Assembly: GCF_900292035.1 (NCBI RefSeq)
Contig: NZ_OMPO01000002.1
Location: 620,001 to 684,000 of the forward strand
Origin: Blastococcus sp. Marseille-P5729
GTDB lineage: Bacteria; Actinomycetota; Actinomycetes; Mycobacteriales; Antricoccaceae
Reading direction: 5' to 3'
DNA: 64,000 nt
The notes below the pieces were generated by a model. That model was not told the origin of the DNA. It made no database searches and was given only the letters and a program-made list of their open reading frames with translations. The position numbers were made by a program, and so were the translations under genes. This document shows, piece by piece, positions 1 through 6,683 of the stretch; the first letter of the stretch is position 1; each line of letters begins with the position of its first letter.

Positions 1-1
1 T

Positions 2-274
2 GTGCTTGACGGTGAAGCGAAGGTCCTAACCATCGACGGCGAAGACGTAACTGCCCCGTTTGTCGAGGGCGCCCAGATCGTTGCTGGCATTGCCGCTGAG
101 CACGGCGCGACTCACGCAGTGCTCCAAGCCCGTAGCCCCTCGTGTGGGTGCGGTGCCGTCTACGACGGCACTCACACAGGTCAGCTCATGGAGGGTGACG
201 GTGTTGTAGCGGCGTTGCTCAAACGGCAAGGCCTGATGATCACGACGGTCCGGGGTCGATCCCAGCATCGATAG
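2..274 (+). CDS. DUF523 family protein, 3' part
   Basis: This is the C-terminal part of a small DUF523 (YbbK-like) protein of unknown function. The visible 90 residues hold the family signature ARSPSCG near residue 44, followed by YDGTHTG and a GDGV.AALL segment. Family members are about 150 residues long, so the true start is almost certainly upstream of the window; the GTG at position 2 is simply the first codon seen in this frame. The clustered cysteines (SCGCG) suggest metal or thiol chemistry, but no activity is established. The gene lies just outside the tRNA-Ala-bounded island and belongs to the original chromosome. Confidence 0.8.
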   Translation: MLDGEAKVLTIDGEDVTAPFVEGAQIVAGIAAEHGATHAVLQARSPSCGCGAVYDGTHTGQLMEGDGVVAALLKRQGLMITTVRGRSQHR

Positions 275-370
275 TCGCTCTTCAAGAAGAGCTCTCCGTG
301 CCTGCCGAACCCGCCGTCCGCGTCCTCGCCCACGTGACGTCGACGTCCCAGGACGGCTGATCTCAGAAAC

Positions 371-402
371 GAATCTGCCCCGCCACCAGGCGGGGCAGAT
401 TC
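371..402 (-). terminator. Stem-loop downstream of the ancestral tRNA-Ala 3' end
   Basis: A 14-bp GC-rich inverted repeat (core ctgccccgcc / ggcggggcag, loop acca) lies just beyond the truncated tRNA copy. A close relative of the same hairpin follows the intact tRNA-Ala at 5672-5702. This looks like the original tRNA terminator, separated from its gene by the island. Confidence 0.65.
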
Positions 403-415
403 AACTCTCCCAGCT

Positions 416-458
416 GTGGAGCTAAGGGGATTCGAACCCCTGACCTTCTCATTGCGAA
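416..458 (-). repeat. Left att-like direct repeat (3' half of tRNA-Ala)
   Basis: 43 bp identical to 5720-5762, covering the anticodon 3' side, T-arm and acceptor end of tRNA-Ala. The tRNA 5' half is missing here, so this is not a working tRNA. A partial copy at one end and an intact tRNA at the other is the classic footprint of an element integrated into the 3' end of a tRNA gene. Confidence 0.85.
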
Positions 459-836
459 GGCGTTGCGGCGAACTATTGGACGATTCCAGTGCCGTAGAAC
501 CGGTTGCATCCGTTGCCTGAGATCGCTCGATTTCGTTGGCGGGGGCCACCGGGGGGCCACGAGCTGACGCTGACCTGTGTAAGCACGTTGGCGCGACAAC
601 TGACTGGACTGGTTTGGGCGCTTCGACTTGATCGGGGCGCCTATCGTTGCGACCGGTCTCCCGGCCCGCGCCCGGAACGGCCGAAGGCCGCACGCCCTGC
701 ACGGGCCGGGAGACCGTTGCGCGCGGAGCGCGCCTTGAATCAGTAAAGAAACTCCTAACACATGATGGCAGGCCGCAACGGGCATCTACCGAAATGGCTC
801 GAATCAGCCTTCAAACAGCCCGATGCGGCCACCGTG
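459..836. other. Intergenic stretch inside the island
   Basis: I see no convincing gene here on either strand; the open frames are short and lack family features or good starts. The only structure is the inverted repeat at 654-716. The stretch may be remnant element DNA. Confidence 0.5.
654..716 (-). terminator. 15-bp inverted repeat, possible terminator
   Basis: cggtctcccggcccg at 654-668 is perfectly complementary to 702-716. The loop is 33 nt and contains its own small cggcc/ggccg hairpin. It sits about 120 nt beyond the stop of the three-gene minus-strand cassette, so it may end that transcript. There is no clear T-tract. Confidence 0.4.
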
Positions 837-1118
837 TCACTTCAAACGGATCAACCGCAGCAGTAGGTCAGTCACACGTTCGCGACCGACCTTCGCGGTT
901 AGCGATTCGCCGAACCAGTCGTACCACACCCTGTCGATGTCATCGGACGACAGCGAAGGCTTTGACCTAAGCAGGGTGGCAATATCTCGAGCTTCAAGGT
1001 CGTACTCGTTGGCAGGCGCCCCGCCCTCCGCTCCGGGGCGCAACCCATACGGATCGAGCGAAGCGAGTTCCAGTGAAACCAATTCGCTCAGCCGATCGTC
1101 TGGTCGTGTGCCATTCAT
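837..1118 (-). CDS. Small cytosolic hypothetical protein, DUF1871-like
   Basis: About 93 residues with no signal peptide or membrane segment. The sequence DPYGLRPG..GAPANEYDLEARDI...W.DWFG resembles the small DUF1871 family, whose function is unknown; I judge this by eye only. I chose the ATG at 1118, 8 nt after the stop of the upstream exported protein, over a TTG at 1145 that would overlap it. It is the last gene of a tight three-gene minus-strand cassette whose other two products are exported. A cytosolic protein behind an exported DUF4258-like protein is the layout of a toxin-immunity pair, but that is inference only. Confidence 0.6.
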   Translation of the reverse strand: MNGTRPDDRLSELVSLELASLDPYGLRPGAEGGAPANEYDLEARDIATLLRSKPSLSSDDIDRVWYDWFGESLTAKVGRERVTDLLLRLIRLK

Positions 1119-1126
1119 CGCGACCA

Positions 1127-1474
1127 CTAGTACACCGTTACGCAATAGCCGTTGGTGTTAAGTACAACGCGAAAGTTCGCCATTCCTGTTGGGTCATGGT
1201 ACAGCCACGTTGAATTGTCGGCTTGCCACTCGGCGGACAGGTAATGGTTAGCCACGAGCGACTGCAACTGCGTTGCGCTGATGTTGCGCTCGTTCATTCG
1301 GTCGTAGCAATGATTGGAGTATCCGCTGACGACGCGCGGTGCTGTCGACTGAACTTCCGCAGACGTCACTGGATCCGCTGATGCCGAAGGGGCAGTCGCT
1401 GGCCCAAAGCTCCATCCGAGAATCCCGAACGTCGCGACGACGAGCGCGCCCGCCTTAGTTGTGACGCGCCTCAT
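1127..1474 (-). CDS. Exported small protein with DUF4258-like domain
   Basis: 115 residues. It begins with a clear Sec signal peptide: basic MRR, a hydrophobic core, and likely cleavage after SASA near residue 33. The mature part has the pattern CYDRMNERNIS..QL..LV, then WLYHDPTG, and ends with FRVVLNTNGYCVTVY, which fits DUF4258 (a RelE/BrnT-related fold: HA..R..ERgIs...v, followed by a terminal vvvd..g.v.TvY strand). Two cysteines flank the domain and could form a disulfide after export. Its ATG overlaps the stop of the upstream gene (ATGA), so the two are translationally coupled. DUF4258 proteins are usually cytosolic, so an exported form is unusual. It could be a secreted RNase-like effector or a binding protein. 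Confidence 0.65.
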   Translation of the reverse strand: MRRVTTKAGALVVATFGILGWSFGPATAPSASADPVTSAEVQSTAPRVVSGYSNHCYDRMNERNISATQLQSLVANHYLSAEWQADNSTWLYHDPTGMANFRVVLNTNGYCVTVY

Positions 1475-1842
1475 GAAGATTGGACGTGCACAAGATAAGC
1501 GTCAGCGATCGAGCCGTAGCCAGTGAGGGCGAACTCTTTCGTTACTCCGTTCGGACAAGCCCGTGGGCTGTACTTAACGCTGCCGTCGGCAAAGTGGGCG
1601 CGCACGACAGCACACTGGCCATCTTCGTCCGTGTCCTTCACCCAACCCTTAACGGTGATTCCACCGCCATCGCATTCCAACTTCCAGTACGCCTCGCCAC
1701 CCGGGATCGTTGGATTGAAGGACTGTCCGCAAGAGCCCTGAGTGCCGGCCTCATCTGCGCTCGCTGTTACTGCTGGTCCGCAAATCAGTCCTGCCGCGCC
1801 TATCACGATGGTGCCGATCGTTCCGAATGCTCTTCGCTTCAT
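1471..1842 (-). CDS. Exported small cysteine-rich protein
   Basis: 123 residues, family not recognised. It has a Sec signal peptide (MKRR, hydrophobic stretch, likely cleavage after TASA near residue 29) and a mature domain with four cysteines, likely two disulfides. The mature part is acidic and aromatic (EAYWKLECDGGGITVKGW) and looks like a small beta-rich secreted domain. A GGAAGG ribosome site precedes the ATG. It is the first gene of the cassette: its stop overlaps the start of the DUF4258-like exported protein by 4 nt. It may help secretion of, or form a complex with, the next product. Confidence 0.6.
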   Translation of the reverse strand: MKRRAFGTIGTIVIGAAGLICGPAVTASADEAGTQGSCGQSFNPTIPGGEAYWKLECDGGGITVKGWVKDTDEDGQCAVVRAHFADGSVKYSPRACPNGVTKEFALTGYGSIADAYLVHVQSS

Positions 1843-1951
1843 GTCGCACTACCTTCCGTTTGACCTGGGCTTCTCCGCATGTGAGCTACGTTACCTAGTT
1901 GTACTGACCACGGAGGTTGGGTACGGGATCGGGGTGTCGGCGTGACATGAG

Positions 1952-2017
1952 GAAGACCTCCGGGTGAGGTGTGGAGCTGTCAACGCAAACCACGCCATCA
2001 AGATCCCGGAGGTCTTC
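1952..2017 (+). promoter_or_regulatory. 12-bp inverted repeat masking the IS481 transposase RBS
   Basis: gaagacctccgg at 1952-1963 is perfectly complementary to ccggaggtcttc at 2006-2017. The right arm contains the ggagg ribosome site and ends one base before the ATG at 2018. A transcript entering from outside the element would form the hairpin and hide the ribosome site, a known way for IS elements to avoid activation by read-through (described for IS10 and IS200). Confidence 0.55.
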
Positions 2018-2899
2018 ATGTCCCACCGTAATGCCCCGCTGTCGGAGACCGGTCGTCTGCGTCTTGCCAGGTGCGTGGTCGATGACCGGTGGCCGTTGCG
2101 GCGCGCGGCCGAACGGTTCAACGTCTCGGTGACCACGGCCAAGCGGTGGGCCGACCGGTACCGCGCCCAGGGAGCGGCCGGGATGTCTGATCGCTCCAGC
2201 AGGCCCTCGACCTGCCCGCACCAGACCTCCCGCCGACGGGAGCGGCGCGTGGTCGGGCTGCGCGTCTCTCGCCGATGGGGACCGGCACGGATCGCCTACC
2301 ACCTGGGCATGCACCCCTCCACCGTCCACAAGATCCTCACCCGGTACGGGTGCCTACGGCTGTCGTGGACCGACCCGGCCACCGGTGCCCCGATCCGCAG
2401 GCAGCAACGCGCGATCGTCCGGTACGAGCACAGCGCCCCAGGAGACCTGGTCCACGTCGATATCAAGAAGCTGGGCAGAATCCCCCACGGCGGTGGGCAC
2501 AAGGTACTGGGGCGCGCGGCCGGCTGCCGGAACCAGCGCACCGGAACCGGGTACTGGTTCATCCACAACGCCGTCGATGACTACTCCCGCCTGGCCTACA
2601 GCGAGCTGCTGGAAGACGAGCGCAAACAGACCGCCAGCGCGTTCTGGGCACGCGCCCAGGCCTTCTTCGCCGAGGCCGGGATCACCGTGAAGCGGGTGCT
2701 GACCGATAACGGCTCGGCCTACCGATCACGCATGTTCGCCGACGCCCTCGGTGAGGACATCACGCACAAGCGCACTCGCCCGTACCGGCCACAGACCAAC
2801 GGCAAGGTCGAACGCTTCAACCGCACCACCCTGGAGGAATGGGCCTACGCCCGCCCCTACACCAGCGAGAGCGAACGAGCCGCCACTGAATCGTCCTAG
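2018..2899 (+). pseudogene. IS481-family transposase, C-terminally truncated
   Basis: About 293 residues remain. The N-terminal helix-turn-helix region (RLRLARCVVDD...AAERFNVSVTTAKRWADRYR) and the DDE core are present: D in LVHVDIK, D in VLTDNGSAY, E in NGKVERFNRTT. The usual C-terminal tail, with its HHRPH and LGG-type motifs and the right inverted repeat, is missing. The reading frame leaves IS481 sequence at about 2886, where the IS3 inverted repeat begins, and stops at 2899 in foreign sequence. All catalytic residues survive, but the missing tail and right end make transposition unlikely. The ATG at 2018 follows ggagg by 5 nt. Confidence 0.85.
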
Positions 2900-2914
2900 G
2901 TTCTGTGCCGCTTC
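2887..2914 (+). repeat. IS3 left inverted repeat
   Basis: Begins tgaatcgtcctaggtt and ends tgccgcttc. It pairs with the right repeat at 5576-5603 with five mismatches. It follows the last IS481-derived base directly. Confidence 0.8.
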
Positions 2915-3141
2915 TATACGGGGAGCGGTTCTCGGTTGAGACTCTCGTAGTAGGCAGCCTCGTATTCGGCTGGGCTGCTCATGCCGAGGCTACCGTGCAG
3001 CCTGCGGTGGTTGTACCAGTCGACCCAGCCGGCGGTCGCGTACTCGACGTCAGCGATCGTCTTGTACGGGCCGTCGTGGAAGATCGTGGTGCGGATGCAC
3101 TCGGTCTTGTAGAGCCCATTGATGGTCTCCATGAGCGCGTT
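2914..3141 (-). pseudogene. IS3 orfB transposase, 3' fragment
   Basis: C-terminal piece of the IS3 orfB integrase-type transposase: NALMETINGLYKTE, then WVDWYNHRRLHGSLG and a PAEYEAAYYE tail, all typical of the IS3 subgroup. It contains the third catalytic residue, E in METING. The fragment is separated from its 5' part (4491-5237) by the IS110 insert. The ATG inside METI is an internal codon and should not be read as a gene start. Confidence 0.85.
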
Positions 3142-3157
3142 GATGCTCCTATAGTTG

Positions 3158-4228
3158 TCAACTGCGGATCTCGCCGGTGTGGGGGTCCGTTTTGACCAGG
3201 TGGTAGACCTCTCGGATTACGTAGCGTTTCAAGCATCGGATAATGTCGCGTTTGGACTTGCCCTCGGCGGTGCGGCGGGCAACGTAGGCGATCGTTGGTT
3301 CGTGGAATCTCATCCTAACGATTACGGTGCGGTAGATCGCGGCATTGAGCTGTCGGTGCCCGCCACGGTTGATGCGATGTTTCCCGCAGGTCATCCCTGA
3401 CCCTGCCGGAATGGGACTGATGCCGGCAAGTTTCGCAAACGCTGCTTCACTTTTGATGCGCTCGGGGTTGTCGCCGACGACGATGAGGATCTCCGCGGCG
3501 GTATCAACGCCGATGCCGAAGCGATCCAGCAGATGCGGTGCCCGCTGGGCCACGAGGTCCTTGATCATGGCCTCTAGCTCCGTGATCTCGTCATTGAGTG
3601 CGATCCAGCGTTTCGCGATCGAACGCAGTACGTGGCGGTTGGCATCCTCCGGGGTATTCAGCCCGCGTGGACGCAGGAGAGCACAGTGGCGAGCGATCAT
3701 CTTCTGGGTCTTCCCGGCTGTTTCACGGCGCAGGTCTTCTGAGGCGTGGACGAGCATGGCTTTGAGCGTGACCATCGCCCCGGTCCTGTCCTTGACCGCT
3801 GTATCGTGAGCGACCTTCAGCTGCCGGATCATCTCTACCGCACCGTCGGCGCTCTTGGGGACTGCGGTGGCGAATCCCGCCAGTACGGCCCGGGCGGCGT
3901 TCTCAGCATCCAGGGTGTCTGACTTGCCGTTCAGGCGCCGTAGCCGGCGATCCGGCCGGGCGACCTCGATGACTTTGTGGTCATGCCGCCTCAGGAATGA
4001 GGTGAGTGCAGCCCCATAGGAGCCAGTTCCCTCGATGCCGAAGGCCATGATCTTCCCGAACCCACTGGCCCAGTCCAGCAGCTGCTTATAGCCCGCAGCA
4101 TCAGTAGCGATCGTGAGCGTGGCCAGGATCCCGCCGATAGAATCCATCACAGCAGCGACGTGGATGTGCTTGTGGGTGTCGACCCCGATGACGACGTGCC
4201 CGGATCGGGCGGCCTCTATGGTGGCCAT
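3158..4228 (-). CDS. IS110-family transposase (DEDD recombinase)
   Basis: 356 residues, apparently full length. The N-terminal RuvC-like DEDD domain shows D17 (IGVDTHK), E66 (GIEGTGSYG) and D104/D107 (KSDTLDAENAAR). The C-terminal transposase-20 domain has the helix-hairpin-helix-like segment FGIGVDTAAEIL..G and AFAKLAGISPIPAGSG..CGKHRINRGGHRQLNAA, with the conserved serine in the SG motif. IS110 recombinases use a bridge RNA from the element's own upstream end to choose donor and target DNA. Nothing in the frame looks broken, so this is the one IS in the island that may still be active. Confidence 0.93.
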   Translation of the reverse strand: MATIEAARSGHVVIGVDTHKHIHVAAVMDSIGGILATLTIATDAAGYKQLLDWASGFGKIMAFGIEGTGSYGAALTSFLRRHDHKVIEVARPDRRLRRLNGKSDTLDAENAARAVLAGFATAVPKSADGAVEMIRQLKVAHDTAVKDRTGAMVTLKAMLVHASEDLRRETAGKTQKMIARHCALLRPRGLNTPEDANRHVLRSIAKRWIALNDEITELEAMIKDLVAQRAPHLLDRFGIGVDTAAEILIVVGDNPERIKSEAAFAKLAGISPIPAGSGMTCGKHRINRGGHRQLNAAIYRTVIVRMRFHEPTIAYVARRTAEGKSKRDIIRCLKRYVIREVYHLVKTDPHTGEIRS

Positions 4229-4490
4229 AGCTTCTGGTCCTCCTGCCGATTAGCGTGGGTATCACGCTGTCGCCGGCGGGCGGACAGGACTGTCATGGGG
4301 ACGCTTTGACCAGGCTGCTCCAGGCTCCTATTAGGTCACGCCCGATCCGGCGGCAGCGCTTGCTGCGCGCCCGGCCGGAGGCTCGACAGATCAACGCTGA
4401 GGCACCCTGCGGGCCAATCGTAAGCATGGGTCAGAGCACTCCGGCCGGGACTACCCGATTCTTGCGGAACCCGGTAGAAACAGACTGACA
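4229..4490 (-). ncRNA. Candidate IS110 bridge RNA region
   Basis: The 262-nt non-coding left end upstream of the transposase ATG is where IS110-group elements encode their bridge RNA. Two 8-nt stretches fit guide loops. On the plus strand atcaacgc at 4390-4397 is the complement of 3137-3144, which spans the junction between the element's right end and its IS3 target. gctcctat at 4324-4331 is identical to 3145-3152, just inside the element's right end. Read along the RNA, the target-matching stretch comes before the donor-matching stretch, the order described for IS621. The fold was not computed. Confidence 0.5.
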
Positions 4491-5237
4491 GTCGTATGCG
4501 TCGCCGACAGTCCCGATCGACGGCGCGATTCCATCCAGAGCGAGCTTCTCGGTATACGCCACGGAGGTGTACTGAGACCCGGCATCGGAGTGCGCGATAA
4601 GCTGCCGCGGCTGGATCTTGTGACCGTCACGCTCACGCACCCACAGCGCCATCCGCAGCGGGATCATCACCAGATCGGTCCCTCGGGCGGTCTGGGCGTG
4701 CCAGGCGACGATGCGTTGAGAGAACACATCGAGAATGAACGCGACGTATACCCAGCCGGCCCAGGAACGCACGTAGGTGAAGTCCATGACCCACGCGTAG
4801 TCCGGGCGCGGTGCGGTGAAGTTACGATCCAGCAGGTCCCCGGCACGCACGCCATCCTTGGACGCGATGGTGGTGCGGATCGCCTTAGCGCGGGTAATCC
4901 CGGACAAACCGAGCGCAGTCATGGCGCGGTCCACAGCGCCGCGGGACGCGTCCGGCAGCGCGGTGCGGCGGATGAACGCCGTCATCTTCTTGCGGCCGTA
5001 GAGGCCTTCGGGAGTCATCTTGCGTCGCGTGCTGCCGTCAGATGCGATCACGTTCTTCCAGGCGGCCGCACGGACCGCGTCGAGGACCATCGCATCGGTG
5101 ACGGTGCGCGCGGCGACCGGTATCGTGCGCCAGGACCGGTAGGTGCGTGCAGCGATCTTCACGCCCTGCTCGCGCAGGACGCGGATGATCGACTCGACTG
5201 CATACCCCACCGCGCGCAGCTGATCGATGAATCCCAT
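4491..5237 (-). pseudogene. IS3 orfB transposase, 5' fragment
   Basis: N-terminal and core part of the IS3 orfB: MGFIDQLRA...YAVESIIRVLREQG start, an HTH_21-like region, then the rve integrase core with D in WVMDFTYVRSW and D in IAHSDAGSQYTS. The IS110 insertion cuts the frame after GDAYD, and the ORF then runs about 20 codons into IS110 sequence before stopping at 4431. The catalytic glutamate lies in the separated 3' fragment, so the transposase is inactive. orfA and orfB overlap as TGATG, so the native protein would depend on coupling or frameshifting. Confidence 0.88.
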
Positions 5238-5551
5238 CAGGAGCGGTTTCGGGGGTCGAGCTCCCCCGCGAAGAAAGTCGTCGCTGCCTTCAAGATCGCA
5301 ACGTCCTCGCGCAGCCGACGGTTCTCGGCCTTGAGCCGTTTGATCTCAGCGGCTTCCTCGCTGGTCTGTCCATCACGCTCGCCGGCGTCGATCTCGGCCT
5401 GCACCACCCAGCGGCGCAGCGACTCGACACCGACACTCTCCTGGCGAGCTACAGCCTCGATCGCTCTCGCGCGAGACGGGTACTCGCCCTGGTGCTCACG
5501 CACCAGCCGCACCGCCCGCTCACGGGCAGCAGAATCAATCTTCCTTGGCAT
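5237..5551 (-). CDS. IS3-family transposase orfA (helix-turn-helix protein)
   Basis: 104 residues. It begins MPRKIDSAARERAVRLVREHQGEY, then an HTH (AIEAVARQESVGVESLRRWV), then a leucine-zipper-like coiled coil (EEAAEIKRLKAENRRLREDVAILKAAT), the standard HTH_Tnp_1 plan. It binds IS3 ends and works as a fusion with orfB, which is broken here by IS110. The stop overlaps the orfB start by one base (TGATG). Confidence 0.9.
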   Translation of the reverse strand: MPRKIDSAARERAVRLVREHQGEYPSRARAIEAVARQESVGVESLRRWVVQAEIDAGERDGQTSEEAAEIKRLKAENRRLREDVAILKAATTFFAGELDPRNRS

Positions 5552-5575
5552 AACGCCATCCTTTCAACTCGAAAG

Positions 5576-5603
5576 GAAGCGGCATCAAACCTGGGACGGT
5601 TCA
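5576..5603 (-). repeat. IS3 right inverted repeat
   Basis: Reverse complement begins tgaaccgtcccaggtt and ends tgccgcttc, matching the left repeat at 23 of 28 positions. Between here and the tRNA terminator at 5672 lie about 70 bp of unassigned island DNA. Confidence 0.8.
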
Positions 5604-5671
5604 AGGAGACCACCGCCAGCGTCCTCGCCCACACCACCATCGACGCCCCGGCCCACGTCACCCCGGAAACA

Positions 5672-5702
5672 AAACTGCCCCGCCATCAGGCGGGGCAAGT
5701 TT
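5672..5702 (-). terminator. Stem-loop after tRNA-Ala
   Basis: gccccgcc / ggcggggc with an atca loop and flanking AT pairs, immediately 3' of tRNA-Ala. It shares its stem core with 371-402, so the incoming element seems to have carried both the tRNA 3' end and a similar terminator. Confidence 0.65.
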
Positions 5703-5719
5703 CGATTTTCTCATCTTAC

Positions 5720-5762
5720 GTGGAGCTAAGGGGATTCGAACCCCTGACCTTCTCATTGCGAA
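5720..5762 (-). repeat. Right att-like direct repeat
   Basis: 43 bp identical to 416-458, lying inside the 3' half of the intact tRNA-Ala gene. Together the two repeats mark the ends of the island. Confidence 0.85.
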
Positions 5763-5793
5763 CGAGACGCGCTACCAACTGCGCCATAGCCCC
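5721..5793 (-). tRNA. tRNA-Ala (anticodon CGC)
   Basis: 73 nt, with a full cloverleaf drawn by hand: acceptor GGGGCTA pairs with TAGCTCC, discriminator A, D-arm GCGC/GCGC, anticodon stem TCTCG/TGAGA with loop TTCGCAA, T-arm with GGTTCGAATCC. The anticodon at loop positions 3-5 is CGC, reading GCG alanine codons. CCA is not encoded. The 3' half doubles as the right att repeat of the island. Confidence 0.95.
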
Positions 5794-6053
5794 TTGCGAC
5801 GAATCAGAATACACCTCCCGCGGAGCGTCGTCCTACCCGGTTCGGTTGGATCTGTCGGACGACCAGCGCGACGCTAGTTGGAGTGCGCGAACTGGCGGTC
5901 TGCGACGTCGCGGGGGCGGGGGGAAAAATTTGGCCCCCGAATGAACCGGGATCGGTGCAGACGGGGACATCTACCGTCGGTGAGAAGCGAGCTCGCCTCC
6001 GATAATCGTGAGCGGATGTTGCCGGATCCGCCCTGCTGGCGGAAGATCGCGGT

Positions 6054-6683
6054 ATGAGCGAGTCCGGCCAGATCGACCACTTCGTGTACGGCGTCCGCGA
6101 CCTGGCGCAGGCCGTCGACGCGATCGAGCAGCGGACCGGGATCCGGCCCACCGAGGGCGGGCGACACATCGGCCGCGGCACCCGCAACTACCTGCTCGGG
6201 CTCTCCCCCGACTGCTATCTCGAGATCATTGCGCTGGACGGCGAGAATCCGGTGAGCGGAGACCAGAACGTCGCCTTCCACCTCGATCAGCTCGAGAGCG
6301 ACCGCGTGCTCACCTGGGCGATCCACCCCGCTGACACCGACGGCGCGCTGGTCAAGGCGCGACGCCATGGAGCCGACCACGGCAAGCTGACCCCGATGTC
6401 CCGGGTGGACGCCGACGGCAACGAGCTGCACTGGACCCTCGCGGTCGACGAGACCCTTCCGCTGCACGGACTTGCGCCCTTCTTCATCGACTGGGGCGAC
6501 TCGCTCCACCCGGCAGCATCCGGCATTGCGATGGCCGAGCTGACTGACCTCGAGATCACCGCCCCGGACGCCGATGCCGTCAATGCGCTCTACCGGGACC
6601 TCCGCCTCGATGTCACCGCCAAGCCCGGCGAGCCTGCCATTCGCATCACCATCGCCGGCCCGGCTGGCACGATGACGCTGTGA
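6054..6683 (+). CDS. VOC-superfamily (glyoxalase-like) protein
   Basis: 209 residues. It opens with IDHFVYGVRDLAQAVDAIEQRTGIRP and GTRNYLLGL..DCYLEIIALD, the first betaalphabetabetabeta unit of a glyoxalase-like domain (PF13468 type). The second half repeats the fold (AELTDLEITAPDADAVNALYRDL). H9 and E57 could be metal ligands. The substrate is unknown. It ends with a GTGA overlap into the crotonase-fold gene, so the two are translationally coupled and probably act on one pathway. It is the first chromosomal gene to the right of the tRNA-Ala island. Confidence 0.75.
   Translation: MSESGQIDHFVYGVRDLAQAVDAIEQRTGIRPTEGGRHIGRGTRNYLLGLSPDCYLEIIALDGENPVSGDQNVAFHLDQLESDRVLTWAIHPADTDGALVKARRHGADHGKLTPMSRVDADGNELHWTLAVDETLPLHGLAPFFIDWGDSLHPAASGIAMAELTDLEITAPDADAVNALYRDLRLDVTAKPGEPAIRITIAGPAGTMTL

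Larger units (their letters stand above)
3142..4490 (-). mobile_element. IS110-family insertion sequence
   Basis: A 1349-bp insert splits the IS3 orfB codons for GDAYD and NALMETING. It has no terminal inverted repeats and no visible target duplication, as usual for IS110. The transposase gene leaves only 16 nt at its 3' side but 262 nt upstream of its start, the asymmetric layout of IS110-group elements, in which the long upstream end encodes the bridge RNA. The exact ends may be off by a base or two, because the core dinucleotide cannot be assigned. Confidence 0.85.
2887..5603 (-). mobile_element. IS3-family insertion sequence, interrupted by an IS110 element
   Basis: Outer ends are the 28-bp imperfect inverted repeats at 2887-2914 and 5576-5603 (23 of 28 positions match). 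Removing the 1349-bp IS110 insert leaves about 1368 bp, normal for IS3. It carries orfA (5237-5551) and a split orfB. I find no target-site duplication: the flanks are gccac and aggag. An end therefore probably moved by deletion or recombination after insertion, consistent with the missing part of the neighbouring IS481. Confidence 0.85.

Noticed and set aside
416-458. Possible second tRNA-Ala
   Set aside because: Only the 3' half is present; the 5' half needed for a cloverleaf is replaced by unrelated sequence.
2882-5608. Target-site duplication around IS3
   Set aside because: The flanking bases (gccac left, aggag right) do not match at any usual length.
5492-5944. ORF reading across tRNA-Ala (ELRGFEPLTFSLRTR...)
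   Set aside because: This is the well-known artefact of translating a tRNA and its surroundings; no domain, no ribosome site.
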